Shown: one piece after another, positions 1 to 8,635 of the stretch
How positions within the stretch are numbered: position 1 is the stretch's first letter
How the letters are laid out: each line of letters begins with the position of its first letter
DNA from: Catenuloplanes niger
GTDB lineage: Bacteria > Actinomycetota > Actinomycetes > Mycobacteriales > Micromonosporaceae
Direction of reading: 5' to 3'
NCBI RefSeq assembly: GCF_031458255.1
Contig: NZ_JAVDYC010000001.1
Coordinates: forward strand, 3,667,001 to 3,731,000
Length of the DNA stretch: 64,000 nt
The notes under the pieces: generated by a model
The model's input: the letters and a program-made list of their open reading frames with translations, nothing else
The model's database searches: none
Told to the model about the DNA's origin: nothing
Position numbers and translations under genes: made by a program

Positions 1-42
1 GGGTTCCCGGGCGGAACCGCAATACACCTCACAACAACAAGA

Positions 43-1497
43 TCAATTCTCCGGCGGTACGGCCGGGCGCTGCAGCAAACTCAGGAATTCGATCAGAAAC
101 TGTTCCCGGAGTCGCGGTGGCGCCAGGTTCAGCAGCGCGTTCACCGTCGCCCCGGGCGCTCCCCCACCGGTCACGCCGAGCGACTCGGCCAGGCCGGCCA
201 CCAACTCCGGCGTGAGCGTCTCCGGCGTCAGCGCGGCCACCGTCGCGGCCAGGCCGGCCGGCAGCACCACCGGGCCGTGCGCGCGGGCCGCCGCGGCCGC
301 CTCGGCGAGCGCGGGCCCGAACTCGGCGGCGACCGGCGCGACCGCCGCGGTGACCGTCAGGTGCAGCGTCGGCGGGACGTCCCCGTACGCCAGCTGGGGC
401 TGGGTATGCCAGCCGCGCGCGGTCAGCTCGTCCGCCAGCACGAACACGTCCAGACCGGGATCGTCCGACGTCAGGCAGACCACGGTGGTCTCCGGCTGGA
501 CCAGCGGACGCAGGCCGTCGACGGCCCGGACCGCCTCGGCCAGCGTGCGGACGGCGCCGAGCGTGCGGGCGGCCAGCCGGCGGTAACCGGACTCGCCGAG
601 GTAGCGCAGCGTGGCGTACGCGGCCGCGATCGGGCCACCGGACCGGGTGGAGGCGAGGCCGGCGTTCAGCATCGTGTAGCCGGGCCAGTCCGCGGACGCG
701 AAGTACTGCGGGCGGCGCAGCGCCGCGTCCGCGTGCAGAAGCACGGACACGCCCTTCGGCGCGTACGCGTACTTGTGCAGGTCCACCGAGATCGATGTGA
801 CACCGGCCACGGAGAGGTCGAACGGCGGGACCGGCAGCCCGAGCCGGCGCAGGTAGGGCAGCGTCCAGCCGCCGAAGCAGGCGTCCACGTGGCACCGGAC
901 GCCGGCCGCCGCGGCGAGCGCGGCCACCTGCCCGACCGGGTCGATCACGCCGTGCGCGTAGGACGGCGCCGAGCACGCCACCAGGACCGTGTCCGGGCTC
1001 ATCGCCCTCGTCATGGCGGCCGGGTCGGCGCGCAGCGTGACCGGGTCGACCGGAACCCGGTCCACCGCCACCCGCAGCAGGTGCGCGGCCTTCAGGAACG
1101 CGGCGTGCGCGGTCTCCGGGATCACCAGCCGGGGGTGCGCGATGTCCGGCCGGGCATCCCGGGCCGCCTGCACGGCCAGGATCAGCGACTCGGTGCCGCC
1201 GCCGGTGACCGTGCCGACCGTGGCCGGGCCGCCGCCGAGCAGCCGGGCGGCGGCGCCGACCAGCGCGTTCTCCATGGCCAGCAGCGACGGGAACGCGGTC
1301 GGGTCGAGCCCGTTGACGTGCGCCGCGAGCGCGTGCGCGCTCGCGGTCAGCGCGTCCAGGCCGTCGACCGCGGGGTCGTAGACGTACGCGAACAGCCGCC
1401 CGCCGTGGGTCGGCAGGTCGCCCGCGCGCAGCGCACCCAGCTCGGCCAGGATCGTCTCGGCCGGGACTCCGTCCTCCGGCAGCGCATCACCCAACAC
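43..1497 (-). CDS. PLP-dependent decarboxylase / sphingosine-phosphate-lyase-like protein
   Basis: A 484-residue fold-type I PLP enzyme of the group II decarboxylase and sphinganine-1-phosphate lyase superfamily. Visible landmarks are the glycine-rich phosphate loop TGGGTESLILA (about residues 98-108), HVDACFGG (203-210) whose Asp should contact the pyridine nitrogen, and SVDLHKYAYAPKG (237-249) with the Schiff-base Lys at 242. The length is close to a full catalytic domain, and I see no signal peptide or membrane segment. It lies 49 bp downstream of proA on the same strand, so it may be the last gene of a proB-proA operon, but no proline-pathway role is evident. The substrate cannot be read from the sequence: amino-acid decarboxylation and C-C lyase cleavage are both possible. 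The family is well supported; the function is open. Confidence 0.85.
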   Translation of the reverse strand: MLGDALPEDGVPAETILAELGALRAGDLPTHGGRLFAYVYDPAVDGLDALTASAHALAAHVNGLDPTAFPSLLAMENALVGAAARLLGGGPATVGTVTGGGTESLILAVQAARDARPDIAHPRLVIPETAHAAFLKAAHLLRVAVDRVPVDPVTLRADPAAMTRAMSPDTVLVACSAPSYAHGVIDPVGQVAALAAAAGVRCHVDACFGGWTLPYLRRLGLPVPPFDLSVAGVTSISVDLHKYAYAPKGVSVLLHADAALRRPQYFASADWPGYTMLNAGLASTRSGGPIAAAYATLRYLGESGYRRLAARTLGAVRTLAEAVRAVDGLRPLVQPETTVVCLTSDDPGLDVFVLADELTARGWHTQPQLAYGDVPPTLHLTVTAAVAPVAAEFGPALAEAAAAARAHGPVVLPAGLAATVAALTPETLTPELVAGLAESLGVTGGGAPGATVNALLNLAPPRLREQFLIEFLSLLQRPAVPPEN

Positions 1498-1546
1498 GAG
1501 ATCAGCTTCGCAGGTGCACGGTGCCCGGCACGAGTGCGGCGCGCAG

Positions 1547-2794
1547 TCAGGACCGCAGGTGCGCGTCCCCGGTGACGACGTACTTGGTCGACGTGAGCTC
1601 CGGCAGGCCCATCGGACCGCGCGCGTGCAGCTTCTGGGTGGAGATGCCGATCTCCGCGCCGAAGCCGAACTCGCCGCCGTCGGTGAACCGGGTGGACGCG
1701 TTGACCATGATCGCGGCCGCGTCGACCCGGGCCACGAACTCCCGCGACGCGACCACCGAGTCGGTCACGATCGCCTCGGTGTGCCCGGTGGAGTAGCGCC
1801 CGATGTGCGCGATCGCCGCGTCCAGCGACTCCACCACGGCCACCGAGATGTCCGCGGACAGGTACTCCGTGGCGTAGTCCTCGTCGGTCGCCGGCACCAC
1901 CCGCGGGTCGTACGACGCGGTGTGCGCGTCGCCGTGCACGGTCACGCCCGCGTCCGCGAACGCGTCCAGCACCGCCGGCAGGAACAGGTCCGCCACGTCC
2001 GCGTGGACGAGCAGCGACTCGGCCGTGTTGCAGGTGGAGAGCCGCTGCGTCTTCGAGTTGAGCACGACGGCGAGCGCCTTCGCCAGGTCCGCGTGCCGGT
2101 CCACGTACACGTGGCAGTTGCCGACGCCGGTCTCGATCACCGGGACCGTGGACTCCTCCACCACCGTCTTGATCAGGGAGGCACCACCGCGCGGGATCAG
2201 CACGTCGACCAGGCCACGCGCCCGCATCAGCTCCTTCACCGAGTCGCGGGTGGCCGAGTCGAGCAGCTGCACCGCGTCGGCCGGCAGGCCCTGGGCCTCG
2301 ACCGCGTCGCGGAGCACGGCGACGATCGCGGCGTTCGAGTGCGCGGCCGAGCCGGAGCCGCGCAGCAGCGCCGCGTTGCCGGACTTCAGGCAGATGCCGG
2401 CCGCGTCCGCGGTCACGTTCGGCCGGCCCTCGTAGATGATGCCGACCACGCCGAACGGCACCCGGATCTGGCGCAGCTCCAGCCCGTTCGGCAGCGTGGA
2501 GCCGCGGACCACCTCGCCGACCGGGTCGGGCAGGCCGGCCATGTGCCGCAGCCCGTCCGCCATGGCCGCCACCCGGTCCGGCGACAGCGACAACCGGTCG
2601 ATGATCGCGTCGGACAGGCCGGCGGCGCGGCCCGCCTCGACGTCCTTGCCGTTCGCGTCGACGATCTCGGCGGTGCGCGCCACCAGCGCGTCCGCCATCG
2701 CGGCCAGCGCCGCGTCCTTGACCGTCCGGGAGGCGGTGGCCAGCGCGGCGGCGGCCGTACGCGCCCGGCCCGCCTGCTCGATCACGCTCGACAT
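1547..2794 (-). CDS. proA: glutamate-5-semialdehyde dehydrogenase (gamma-glutamyl phosphate reductase)
   Basis: The second enzyme of proline synthesis from glutamate. It reduces gamma-glutamyl phosphate to glutamate-5-semialdehyde with NADPH in the cytoplasm. The 415-residue product is the usual ProA length. It begins [15 protein letters not shown] and carries the aldehyde-dehydrogenase-like segments [12 protein letters not shown] and [16 protein letters not shown]. The catalytic Cys sits in [13 protein letters not shown], and the C-terminal [19 protein letters not shown] block is typical. The open frame continues far upstream, but the start at 2794 gives the family N-terminus and leaves 13 bp after proB, which argues for co-transcription. 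No frameshift or missing key residue is seen. Confidence 0.97.
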   Translation of the reverse strand: MSSVIEQAGRARTAAAALATASRTVKDAALAAMADALVARTAEIVDANGKDVEAGRAAGLSDAIIDRLSLSPDRVAAMADGLRHMAGLPDPVGEVVRGSTLPNGLELRQIRVPFGVVGIIYEGRPNVTADAAGICLKSGNAALLRGSGSAAHSNAAIVAVLRDAVEAQGLPADAVQLLDSATRDSVKELMRARGLVDVLIPRGGASLIKTVVEESTVPVIETGVGNCHVYVDRHADLAKALAVVLNSKTQRLSTCNTAESLLVHADVADLFLPAVLDAFADAGVTVHGDAHTASYDPRVVPATDEDYATEYLSADISVAVVESLDAAIAHIGRYSTGHTEAIVTDSVVASREFVARVDAAAIMVNASTRFTDGGEFGFGAEIGISTQKLHARGPMGLPELTSTKYVVTGDAHLRS

Positions 2795-2807
2795 CAGGTG
2801 CACCCTT

Positions 2808-3908
2808 CTAGAGCAGGACGAGATCGTCGCGGTGGACGACCTCGCGTCGGTAATCGGGGTCGAGATCCTTCGTGGACCGGCCGAGCAGCACCGGCAGCTC
2901 CACCGCGTCGTAGTTGACCAGCCCGCGGGCCACCGGTACCCCGGAGCCGGCGTCGACCAGGTCGACCGGCTCGCCGGCCGTGAACGAACCGTCCACGGCC
3001 GTGATCCCGGCCGGGAGCAGCGACTTGCGGCGCACCACGATCGCCTGCACCGCGCCCGGGTCCAGGTGCAGCCGGCCGCGCGGCGTGGTCGCGTGCGCCA
3101 GCCAGAACAGCCGGGCCGCGGGCCGGCTCGGCTCCCGGTGGAAGAACGTGCCGATCGGCTCGCCGGCCAGCGCGCCGGCCGCCAGCGGTGCGGCGGTGAG
3201 CACCACCGGGATGCCGGCGCCGGTCGCGATCCGGGCGGCCTCCACCTTGGTGACCATCCCACCCGTACCCACGCCGGCCTTTCCGGTCTTTCCGATCGTG
3301 ACGCCGGCCAGGTCGCCGTCGCCGCGCACCTCGTCGATCCGCCGCGACTCCGGCTTGGCCGGGTCACCGGTGTAGAGCGCGTCCACGTCCGACAGCAGCA
3401 CCAGCAGATCCGCCTCGACCAGCGCGGCGACCAGCGCGGCCAGCCGGTCGTTGTCGCCGAAACGGATCTCGTCGGTGGCGACCGTGTCGTTCTCGTTCAC
3501 GATCGGCACGGCACGCAGATCCAGAAGCTTCCGGAGCGTGCGGTACGCGTTGCGGTAGTGCGCGCGGCGGGTCACGTCGTCCGCGGTCAGCAGCACCTGC
3601 CCGACCGTACGGCCGAACCGGGCGAAGCTCGTCGCGTAGTGCCCGATCAGCAGGCCCTGGCCCACGCTCGCCGCGGCCTGCTGGGTGGCCAGGTCACGCG
3701 GCCGGCGCCGCAGACCGAGCGGGGCGAGCCCGGCCGCGATCGCACCGGACGAGACGAGCACCACCTCCCGCCCGTCGTCGATGAGCTTCGCCAGCGCGTC
3801 GACCAGCGACGACACCCGCTCCCCGTCGATCCCGCCGGCGGCCGTGGTCAGCGAGGACGACCCCACCTTGACCACGATCCGCTTCGCCTCGGTCACCGCT
3901 TCGCGCAC
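2808..3908 (-). CDS. proB: glutamate 5-kinase
   Basis: The first and normally proline-inhibited enzyme of proline synthesis. It phosphorylates the gamma-carboxyl of glutamate. The kinase domain (about residues 1-260) starts with [13 protein letters not shown] and contains [27 protein letters not shown] and [15 protein letters not shown]-terminal PUA domain (about 280-360) follows. A GTG start at 3908 gives 366 residues, the usual length. An in-frame ATG at 3956 would add 16 residues of low-complexity sequence and leave only 13 bp to the divergent gene at 3970, so I prefer GTG. proA follows after 13 bp. Feedback inhibition is known for the family but cannot be confirmed here. Confidence 0.95.
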   Translation of the reverse strand: MREAVTEAKRIVVKVGSSSLTTAAGGIDGERVSSLVDALAKLIDDGREVVLVSSGAIAAGLAPLGLRRRPRDLATQQAAASVGQGLLIGHYATSFARFGRTVGQVLLTADDVTRRAHYRNAYRTLRKLLDLRAVPIVNENDTVATDEIRFGDNDRLAALVAALVEADLLVLLSDVDALYTGDPAKPESRRIDEVRGDGDLAGVTIGKTGKAGVGTGGMVTKVEAARIATGAGIPVVLTAAPLAAGALAGEPIGTFFHREPSRPAARLFWLAHATTPRGRLHLDPGAVQAIVVRRKSLLPAGITAVDGSFTAGEPVDLVDAGSGVPVARGLVNYDAVELPVLLGRSTKDLDPDYRREVVHRDDLVLL

Positions 3909-3969
3909 CCGCCCATTCTGCGCGCCCTCGCCCGCTCGCCCTTTCGCAGATCCCATATCGTGGTGCGGC

Positions 3970-4278
3970 ATGACACCGGAGGAGTACGTCGAGGCCGTGC
4001 TCACGCTGGTGGAGAGCATCCCGCCGGGCCGGGTCACGTCGTACGGCGCGATCGCGGACGCGCTCCACGACCGGTCCGGCCGCGCCTCCGCCCGCCTGGT
4101 CGGCACGATCATGGCGCGGCACGGCGGCGCGGTGCCCTGGTACCGGGTGGTGAACAGCGCCGGCCGCCTCCCGCCCGGCCACGAACAGCGCGCGCGTGCG
4201 CTGCTGGCCGCGGAGGGACTGGTCTTCACGGGCGAGCGGGTGCCGATGCGGGAGTTCGGGTGGAACCCGCCCGGATGA
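3970..4278 (+). CDS. alkyltransferase-like protein (MGMT-type DNA-binding domain, no active-site Cys)
   Basis: A 102-residue protein consisting only of the winged-helix C-terminal domain of O6-alkylguanine-DNA methyltransferases. It begins TPEEYVEAVLTLVESIPPGRVTSYGAIADAL. The methyl-acceptor motif PCHRV is replaced by PWYRVV, so it cannot accept alkyl groups. Proteins with this change (Atl1/YbaZ type) bind O6-alkylguanine lesions, flip the base and direct them to nucleotide excision repair. It is transcribed away from proB, 61 bp from the proB GTG. Its 3' end overlaps the end of the convergent transporter gene by 53 bp. The missing Cys is seen directly; the repair role is inferred from the family. 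Confidence 0.92.
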   Translation: MTPEEYVEAVLTLVESIPPGRVTSYGAIADALHDRSGRASARLVGTIMARHGGAVPWYRVVNSAGRLPPGHEQRARALLAAEGLVFTGERVPMREFGWNPPG

Positions 4279-5611
4279 GCGGCAGCGGCAGCGCCACCAG
4301 CAGCGCCGGCAGCACGGTGAAGCCGAGCAGCACGCCCAGCCTCGCGGTGCCGCTCTGCGCCGCGGCCTGCCCGGTGTCCGAGGAGACGTAGCCGAACAGC
4401 GCCAGGACCAGCGCGAACACGCCCGGTCCGAGCGCCAGGCCGAACGTCTCGCCGGCCGTCCACAGTCCGGTGAAAACGCCCGCCTGCCGCTTGCCGGTGC
4501 GCGCCTCGTCGTCCGCGATCCGGTCCGGCAGCAGCGCCATCGCGAAGACCTGCTCGCCCGCGTACCCGGCGCCCATCACGGCCACGATCAGGTAGACCGC
4601 GACCGGCGGCAGCACCGGCGCCGCCACCAGGGCCAGCGCCCCGGCCGCGAACAGCAGCGACGCGATCGTGAACGCGCGCGCCTTCCCCGCCCGCGCGCCC
4701 ACCCGCCGCCACAGCGGCATGACCAGCAGCGCCGGGCCGACGAACGCGGCGAACAGCAGCGTCGGGCCGTCGTCCGGGCGGCGCAGCACCTGGGCCGCGA
4801 AGTAGTTGACACCGGCCAGCACGGTGGCGATGCCGACGGCCTGCACCACGAAGACGATCAGCAGCCGGGTGAACGCGCGGTTGGCGATCGCGGTCCGCAC
4901 CTGCGCCCGGAGGCTGGCCTCGCTCTCCCGCACCCGGCCGGCCGGCGCACCCGCGGTGCCGAGGAACGCACCGACCGCACCTGCCGCGATCAGCACGCCG
5001 ACGAACCCGCCCATCCAGCGGTGACCGGGGATCCCGCCGCCGCCCGCGGTCACCACCAGCGGGGCCAGCGCGCCGGAGACCAGGATGGCCAGCGCCAGCA
5101 CCGCCACCCGCCAGGTCAGCAGGCGGGTCCGTTCGGCGCGGTCCGCGGTCAGCTCGGCCGGCATCGCGACGTAGGGCACCTGGAAGAACGCGTACGCGGT
5201 GGCGGTCGCCAGGAACGCGACGGCCACGTAGGCGGTGCTGCCGGCGCCGCCTCCGGCGTTCTCGGCGTTCTCGGTGCCGCCGGCGCTTCCGGTGTCGAAC
5301 GGTGCGGCGAAGATGGCGGCGAAGAGCAGGGCCACACCCAACCCGGCCACCAGCAGGTACGGCCGGCGGGCGCCCCACCGCGTGCGGGTGCGGTCGGACA
5401 GCCGGCCGGCCAGCGGGTTGATCAGCACATCCCAGGCCTTGGGCAGCAGCACGAGCAGACCGGCCAGTCCCGCGGCCACGCCCAGCGTGTCGGTCAGATA
5501 CGGCAGGAGCAGCAGCCCGGGTACGGTGCCGAACGCGCCGGTGGTCAGCGATCCCAGCGCGTAGCCCACGTGCACCCGGCGGGGCAGAAAATCATCCGAT
5601 CGCGGGCTCAT
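4226..5611 (-). CDS. GPH-family (glycoside-pentoside-hexuronide) MFS symporter
   Basis: A 461-residue, 12-helix inner-membrane transporter. The N-terminus VHVGYALGSLTTGAFGTVPGL, followed by LVLLPKAWDVLINPLAGRLSDRTRTRWGARRPYLL, is the signature of the GPH cation:sugar symporter group (MelB/XynP type). It therefore probably moves an oligosaccharide or glycoside with H+ or Na+. The ATG at 5611 is preferred because the upstream 11 residues of the open frame look non-coding and run toward the divergent gene. The coding end overlaps the alkyltransferase-like gene in the opposite direction. No glycosidase is adjacent, so the substrate is unknown; the nearest glycan enzyme is the GH9 cellulase 32 kb away. 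Confidence 0.88.
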   Translation of the reverse strand: MSPRSDDFLPRRVHVGYALGSLTTGAFGTVPGLLLLPYLTDTLGVAAGLAGLLVLLPKAWDVLINPLAGRLSDRTRTRWGARRPYLLVAGLGVALLFAAIFAAPFDTGSAGGTENAENAGGGAGSTAYVAVAFLATATAYAFFQVPYVAMPAELTADRAERTRLLTWRVAVLALAILVSGALAPLVVTAGGGGIPGHRWMGGFVGVLIAAGAVGAFLGTAGAPAGRVRESEASLRAQVRTAIANRAFTRLLIVFVVQAVGIATVLAGVNYFAAQVLRRPDDGPTLLFAAFVGPALLVMPLWRRVGARAGKARAFTIASLLFAAGALALVAAPVLPPVAVYLIVAVMGAGYAGEQVFAMALLPDRIADDEARTGKRQAGVFTGLWTAGETFGLALGPGVFALVLALFGYVSSDTGQAAAQSGTARLGVLLGFTVLPALLVALPLPLIRAGSTRTPASAPARP

Positions 5612-5670
5612 GCGCGCGGATGTTAGCCACCGACACCCGATCACGCATAGACCCGTTTACGCTGCCGTCG

Positions 5671-7092
5671 GTGACGACTACGCAAACCGCCCGAAAGTCC
5701 GTACCGCCCGCGGTCGCCGGCGGGCACCCGGCTACCGCCGAGGCCGGCCTGCGCGCGCTCGCCGCCGGTGGCACCGCGGCCGACGCAGCGGTCGCGGCCG
5801 TGCTGGCCAGCGCCGCCGCCGAGAGCATCTTCACCGGCCTGGGCGGCGGCGGGTTCGCGATCTGGTACGACGCCGCCACCCACGCCGTGACCTGCCTCGA
5901 CTTCTTCTGCGCCGTGCCCGGGCTGGACGGCGACGTCACGCCCGGCGAGATGATGCCGACCGAGGTCGCGTTCGGCGCGGTCCCGGTCACCTACTCCATC
6001 GGCGGTGCCAGCGTCGCCGTGCCCGGCGTCCCGGCCGGTGCCGGGGAGGTGCACCGCCGCTGGGGCACGCTGCCCTGGTCACGCGTGGTCGAGCCGGCGA
6101 CGCTGATCGCCCGGACCGGCGTGCTGCTGCCCCCGGAACACGCGCACACGCTGGTCGGATGCGGCCCCGCGCTGGCCTACGGCGACGGCGCGGCCGTCTA
6201 CCGTCCCGAGGGCCGCTACCTGGCCGCCGGTGAACGCCTGTTCCACCCCGGACTGGAGGCGGCGATGACCGAGCTCGCCGACGAGGGCCCGGCCGTCTTC
6301 TACACCGGGCGCTTCGCCAAACTGATGGTCGACGCGGTCCGCGCCACCGGCGGCGCGCTCGGCCCCGCGGACCTCGCCGCCTACCGCGTACGGGAACTGC
6401 CGGTACGCGAGGCGCCGTTGGCCGGGCGGCGCGTGCTGGCCCGGCACGACCTGAACGCGCTGATCGCCACGATCGGCACGCTCCCGGCCGGGCTGGCCGG
6501 CCTGCCCCGCCCCGACCGGTCCGTGGCCGTCGCCCGCGCGCTCGCCGACCGCGGCCCGCAGCGCCTCGGCGACACCACGAACGTCGCCGCGGTCGACGCG
6601 CACGGCAACGCGTGCGTCATCACCACCACGCTCGGCCTGGGCGCCGGCGTGTGGCTCCCCGGCCTCGGCATCCACCTCAACTCCATGCTCGGGGAGGCCG
6701 AGCTGATCACCGCCGACCTGGCGCCCGGCGACCGGATGTCCTCGATGATGTGCCCGCTGGTGGTGCTGGACGACGACGGCGACCTGGTGCTGGCCGGCGG
6801 CTCCGCCGGCGCCTCCCGGATCCGGAGCGCACTGATCCACACGCTGATCGCCACGCTGATCGACGGCCTCGACATGCCGGCCGCGATCGCCCGCCCGCGC
6901 TTCCACGTGGTCGGCGACGACGTGCACGCCGAGGCCGGCGTCCCCGACGACGAACTGGCCGCGATGGAGGCCGCCGGCTTCCCGGTCCACCGCTGGGATC
7001 GCCTCAGCCACTACTTCGGCGGCACGTCCGCCGTCGGCCGCTCCGGCGCCGCCGCCGACCCTCGTCGCGGCGGCACCGCCGCACTTCTCTGA
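5671..7092 (+). CDS. gamma-glutamyltransferase family protein
   Basis: A 473-residue member of the Ntn-hydrolase gamma-glutamyltransferase family, which cleaves gamma-glutamyl bonds of glutathione-like substrates after self-processing. The N-terminal AVAGGHPATAEAGLRALAAGGTAADAAVAA matches the large-subunit start. GDTTNVAAVDAHGNACVITTT corresponds to the processing site, with Thr as the new N-terminus, and MSSMMCPLVV with GGSAGASRI is the substrate-binding part of the small subunit. It is somewhat short for the family (about 530-580 residues), mainly through missing loops before the processing site. There is no secretion signal, so a cytoplasmic acylase or ligand-processing role is possible. 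A GTG at 5671 is favoured; the in-frame ATG at 5620 lies only 8 bp from the divergent transporter start. Confidence 0.85.
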   Translation: MTTTQTARKSVPPAVAGGHPATAEAGLRALAAGGTAADAAVAAVLASAAAESIFTGLGGGGFAIWYDAATHAVTCLDFFCAVPGLDGDVTPGEMMPTEVAFGAVPVTYSIGGASVAVPGVPAGAGEVHRRWGTLPWSRVVEPATLIARTGVLLPPEHAHTLVGCGPALAYGDGAAVYRPEGRYLAAGERLFHPGLEAAMTELADEGPAVFYTGRFAKLMVDAVRATGGALGPADLAAYRVRELPVREAPLAGRRVLARHDLNALIATIGTLPAGLAGLPRPDRSVAVARALADRGPQRLGDTTNVAAVDAHGNACVITTTLGLGAGVWLPGLGIHLNSMLGEAELITADLAPGDRMSSMMCPLVVLDDDGDLVLAGGSAGASRIRSALIHTLIATLIDGLDMPAAIARPRFHVVGDDVHAEAGVPDDELAAMEAAGFPVHRWDRLSHYFGGTSAVGRSGAAADPRRGGTAALL

Positions 7093-7587
7093 CCAGCCAC
7101 TTTGCTCTGCTTACCAGCCGGGGAACCGCTTGTCGCCCTCCAGGCCGGCACGCGCTCTCCGGCACGTCCCCGCCTGGCTTGACCGGACAAAACGGCCACC
7201 GGCTCCCTGCGCGTCGCGCGCGGCTTTGCTCTGCTTACCTGAACAAATCGGTCCTCCGCGTCGCCCGGCCTTCACGAATCTCGCGCGGCTGGGCGGCGTG
7301 CCCGAGATCGCGGCGGGGACGCACCGGCCCGTGGCGTTTCGCGAGCCGGCATCCGCGGCCGGTGCGGCTGAATGGCGAAATTTCGGGTGCGGAGCACCCG
7401 GCCACCGTCACGCCGGAAACGGGGACAGCCACGACCGCCGCGAAGCCGGCGCAACCAACGACGGCACCGGCCCCGGCGCGGCAGCCGAACGACAGCTGAC
7501 CGGGGGCCTGCCGTGACCAACGGCGGCGCCGGCTCCGGCGCGGTGGCCGGAGCGGAGCGCCAGCGGAGTCGGAGGTCGCCGCGGGTT
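7093..7587. other. gene-free stretch with short direct repeats
   Basis: No coding frame here looks like a gene; the open frames are short and arginine-rich in the way GC-rich non-coding DNA gives. Two things are visible. A 16-bp direct repeat CTTTGCTCTGCTTACC occurs at 7100-7115 and 7224-7239, 124 bp apart. A roughly 33-bp imperfect repeat with core CGGCGCCGGCTCCGGCGCGG type sequence occurs near 7454 and 7516. The stretch lies between two genes that converge on it, the GGT-family gene and the prenyltransferase-like gene. Confidence 0.5.
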
Positions 7588-7630
7588 TGCCCGCGGGAGC
7601 ATGCGGGCCGGGCCACGCCGGGAGCGGGAA
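7588..7630 (-). repeat. dispersed intergenic element, copy C (core only)
   Basis: Read on the minus strand this is TTCCCGCTCCCGGCGTGG followed by CCGCATGCTCCCGCGGGCA. It matches the core of the 87-bp elements at 29794-29880 and 59507-59593. The second block can fold as GCCCGC/GCGGGC around an 8-nt loop. The first base lies 41 bp past the stop of the minus-strand gene that ends at 7672, which is almost the same spacing as copy B after its gene. The right half of the element has diverged here. Confidence 0.75.
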
Positions 7631-7671
7631 GATGGGGGTCCGGGTCGTTCGTGGGACGGTGTGGCGCCGGT

Positions 7672-8499
7672 TCAGGAGCGGGTGGCGCGGATGGCGAGCA
7701 GTGTGGTGTGGACGTCGAAGGCGTCGCCGTCGTCGCTGGGCCAGCCGCCGTCGGTGCGCTGGGTCTCGCCGAGGCGCTGGCGGGCGGCCTGGGGCAGGTG
7801 GTCGTTGCCGGGGACGCCGGCGCGGCTGAGCGTGGCGGCGAGGAACGCGGTGTCGCCGGGGCTGAGCTTGGGCAGGCGGTCGGCGAGGATCAGCTGCATG
7901 CGGGCGGACTCGTAGAACATGTCCTGGCGGTGGAGGACGGCGGCGCCGAGCGCGCCGGTGATCAGGTAGGACGGCCAGCTGCCGTCGGGGCGCAGTGAGC
8001 CGGCGATCGCCTGGGCCGCGGAGCGTGCGACGCCGGCGTAGGCGCCGCCGAGGCGTGGATCGAAGTGGCCGCTCTCGGCGGAGGCCTGACCGCCGCCGAT
8101 GATCAGCCAGTACGCGGCCAGCGCGGTGAGGTGCAGCCGCGCCTCGGGGTCGCCGGGGCGGGCCCAGGGTGGCGCGGTGTGCGCGTAGGAGGCGTCCTCC
8201 TCCCAGGTGCCGTCCGGGCGCTGACGGCCGGCCAGCCAGTCGAGCGCCTTGCGGCCGGCGGGACGGCCGAGCGCGCCGAGGTCGTCGAGCTCGGCGAGCC
8301 GGAAGCAGGTGGCGTCGATGGACGCGATCTCGCCGCCCCACTGGGCCGGCCAGCCACCGTCGGGGGCCTGCCCCATCTCGGTGCGAGCGATCGCGTCATC
8401 GGGTGCGGGGGTGCCGTTGCGCAGGTAGGAGAGCCGGGCTCGATCTACCTGATCGCCTCGGGCAACCACGAAGCCTATCGCGGCATCCATGTCGACCAC
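7672..8499 (-). CDS. prenyltransferase / squalene-oxidase repeat protein
   Basis: A 275-residue protein built of alpha/alpha-barrel repeats of the prenyltransferase and squalene-hopene-cyclase type. QAPDGGWPAQWGG, QRPDGTWEED, LRPDGSWPSYL and QRTDGGWPSDDGD are four repeated QxxDGxW motifs at roughly 45-60 residue spacing. It is much shorter than terpene cyclases (about 630 residues) and lacks a DXDD cyclase motif, so a catalytic cyclase is unlikely. Related short proteins are common in actinomycetes, with no settled function that I know. The N-terminus MVDMDAAIGFVVARGDQVDRARLSYL has an internal ATG at codon 4 as alternative start. It is flanked by the moeZ terminator on one side and a dispersed repeat on the other and appears monocistronic. 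Confidence 0.8.
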   Translation of the reverse strand: MVDMDAAIGFVVARGDQVDRARLSYLRNGTPAPDDAIARTEMGQAPDGGWPAQWGGEIASIDATCFRLAELDDLGALGRPAGRKALDWLAGRQRPDGTWEEDASYAHTAPPWARPGDPEARLHLTALAAYWLIIGGGQASAESGHFDPRLGGAYAGVARSAAQAIAGSLRPDGSWPSYLITGALGAAVLHRQDMFYESARMQLILADRLPKLSPGDTAFLAATLSRAGVPGNDHLPQAARQRLGETQRTDGGWPSDDGDAFDVHTTLLAIRATRS

Positions 8500-8592
8500 C
8501 GCGCCAGGCTACCCCCGGAAATCGGGTTCCGCTCTCGCCGAGTCAGGCTAGATCAACTATCCGTGAGGGGGATCTCGTCTTAAGGGCAAGCA

Positions 8593-8625
8593 AAATGCCC
8601 GCCTCCGGGAGGAAGCGGGCAATTT
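8593..8625 (-). terminator. rho-independent terminator after moeZ
   Basis: The inverted arms TGCCCGC and GCGGGCA flank a 12-nt purine-rich loop, with A-rich and T-rich edges on both sides. On the minus strand the hairpin is followed by TTTTGCTTG. It starts 10 bp past the moeZ stop codon. Confidence 0.85.
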
Positions 8626-8635
8626 GCGTGAAGGC

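Noticed and set aside
5620-5670. Upstream ATG for the GGT-family protein
   Set aside because: It would start 8 bp from the divergent transporter start and adds residues not matching the family. The GTG at 5671 fits better.
7672-8499. Terpene cyclase (squalene-hopene type) and a terpene gene cluster
   Set aside because: The protein has QxxDGxW-type repeats but is less than half the length of a cyclase, lacks DXDD, and no prenyl synthase or other terpene gene is adjacent.
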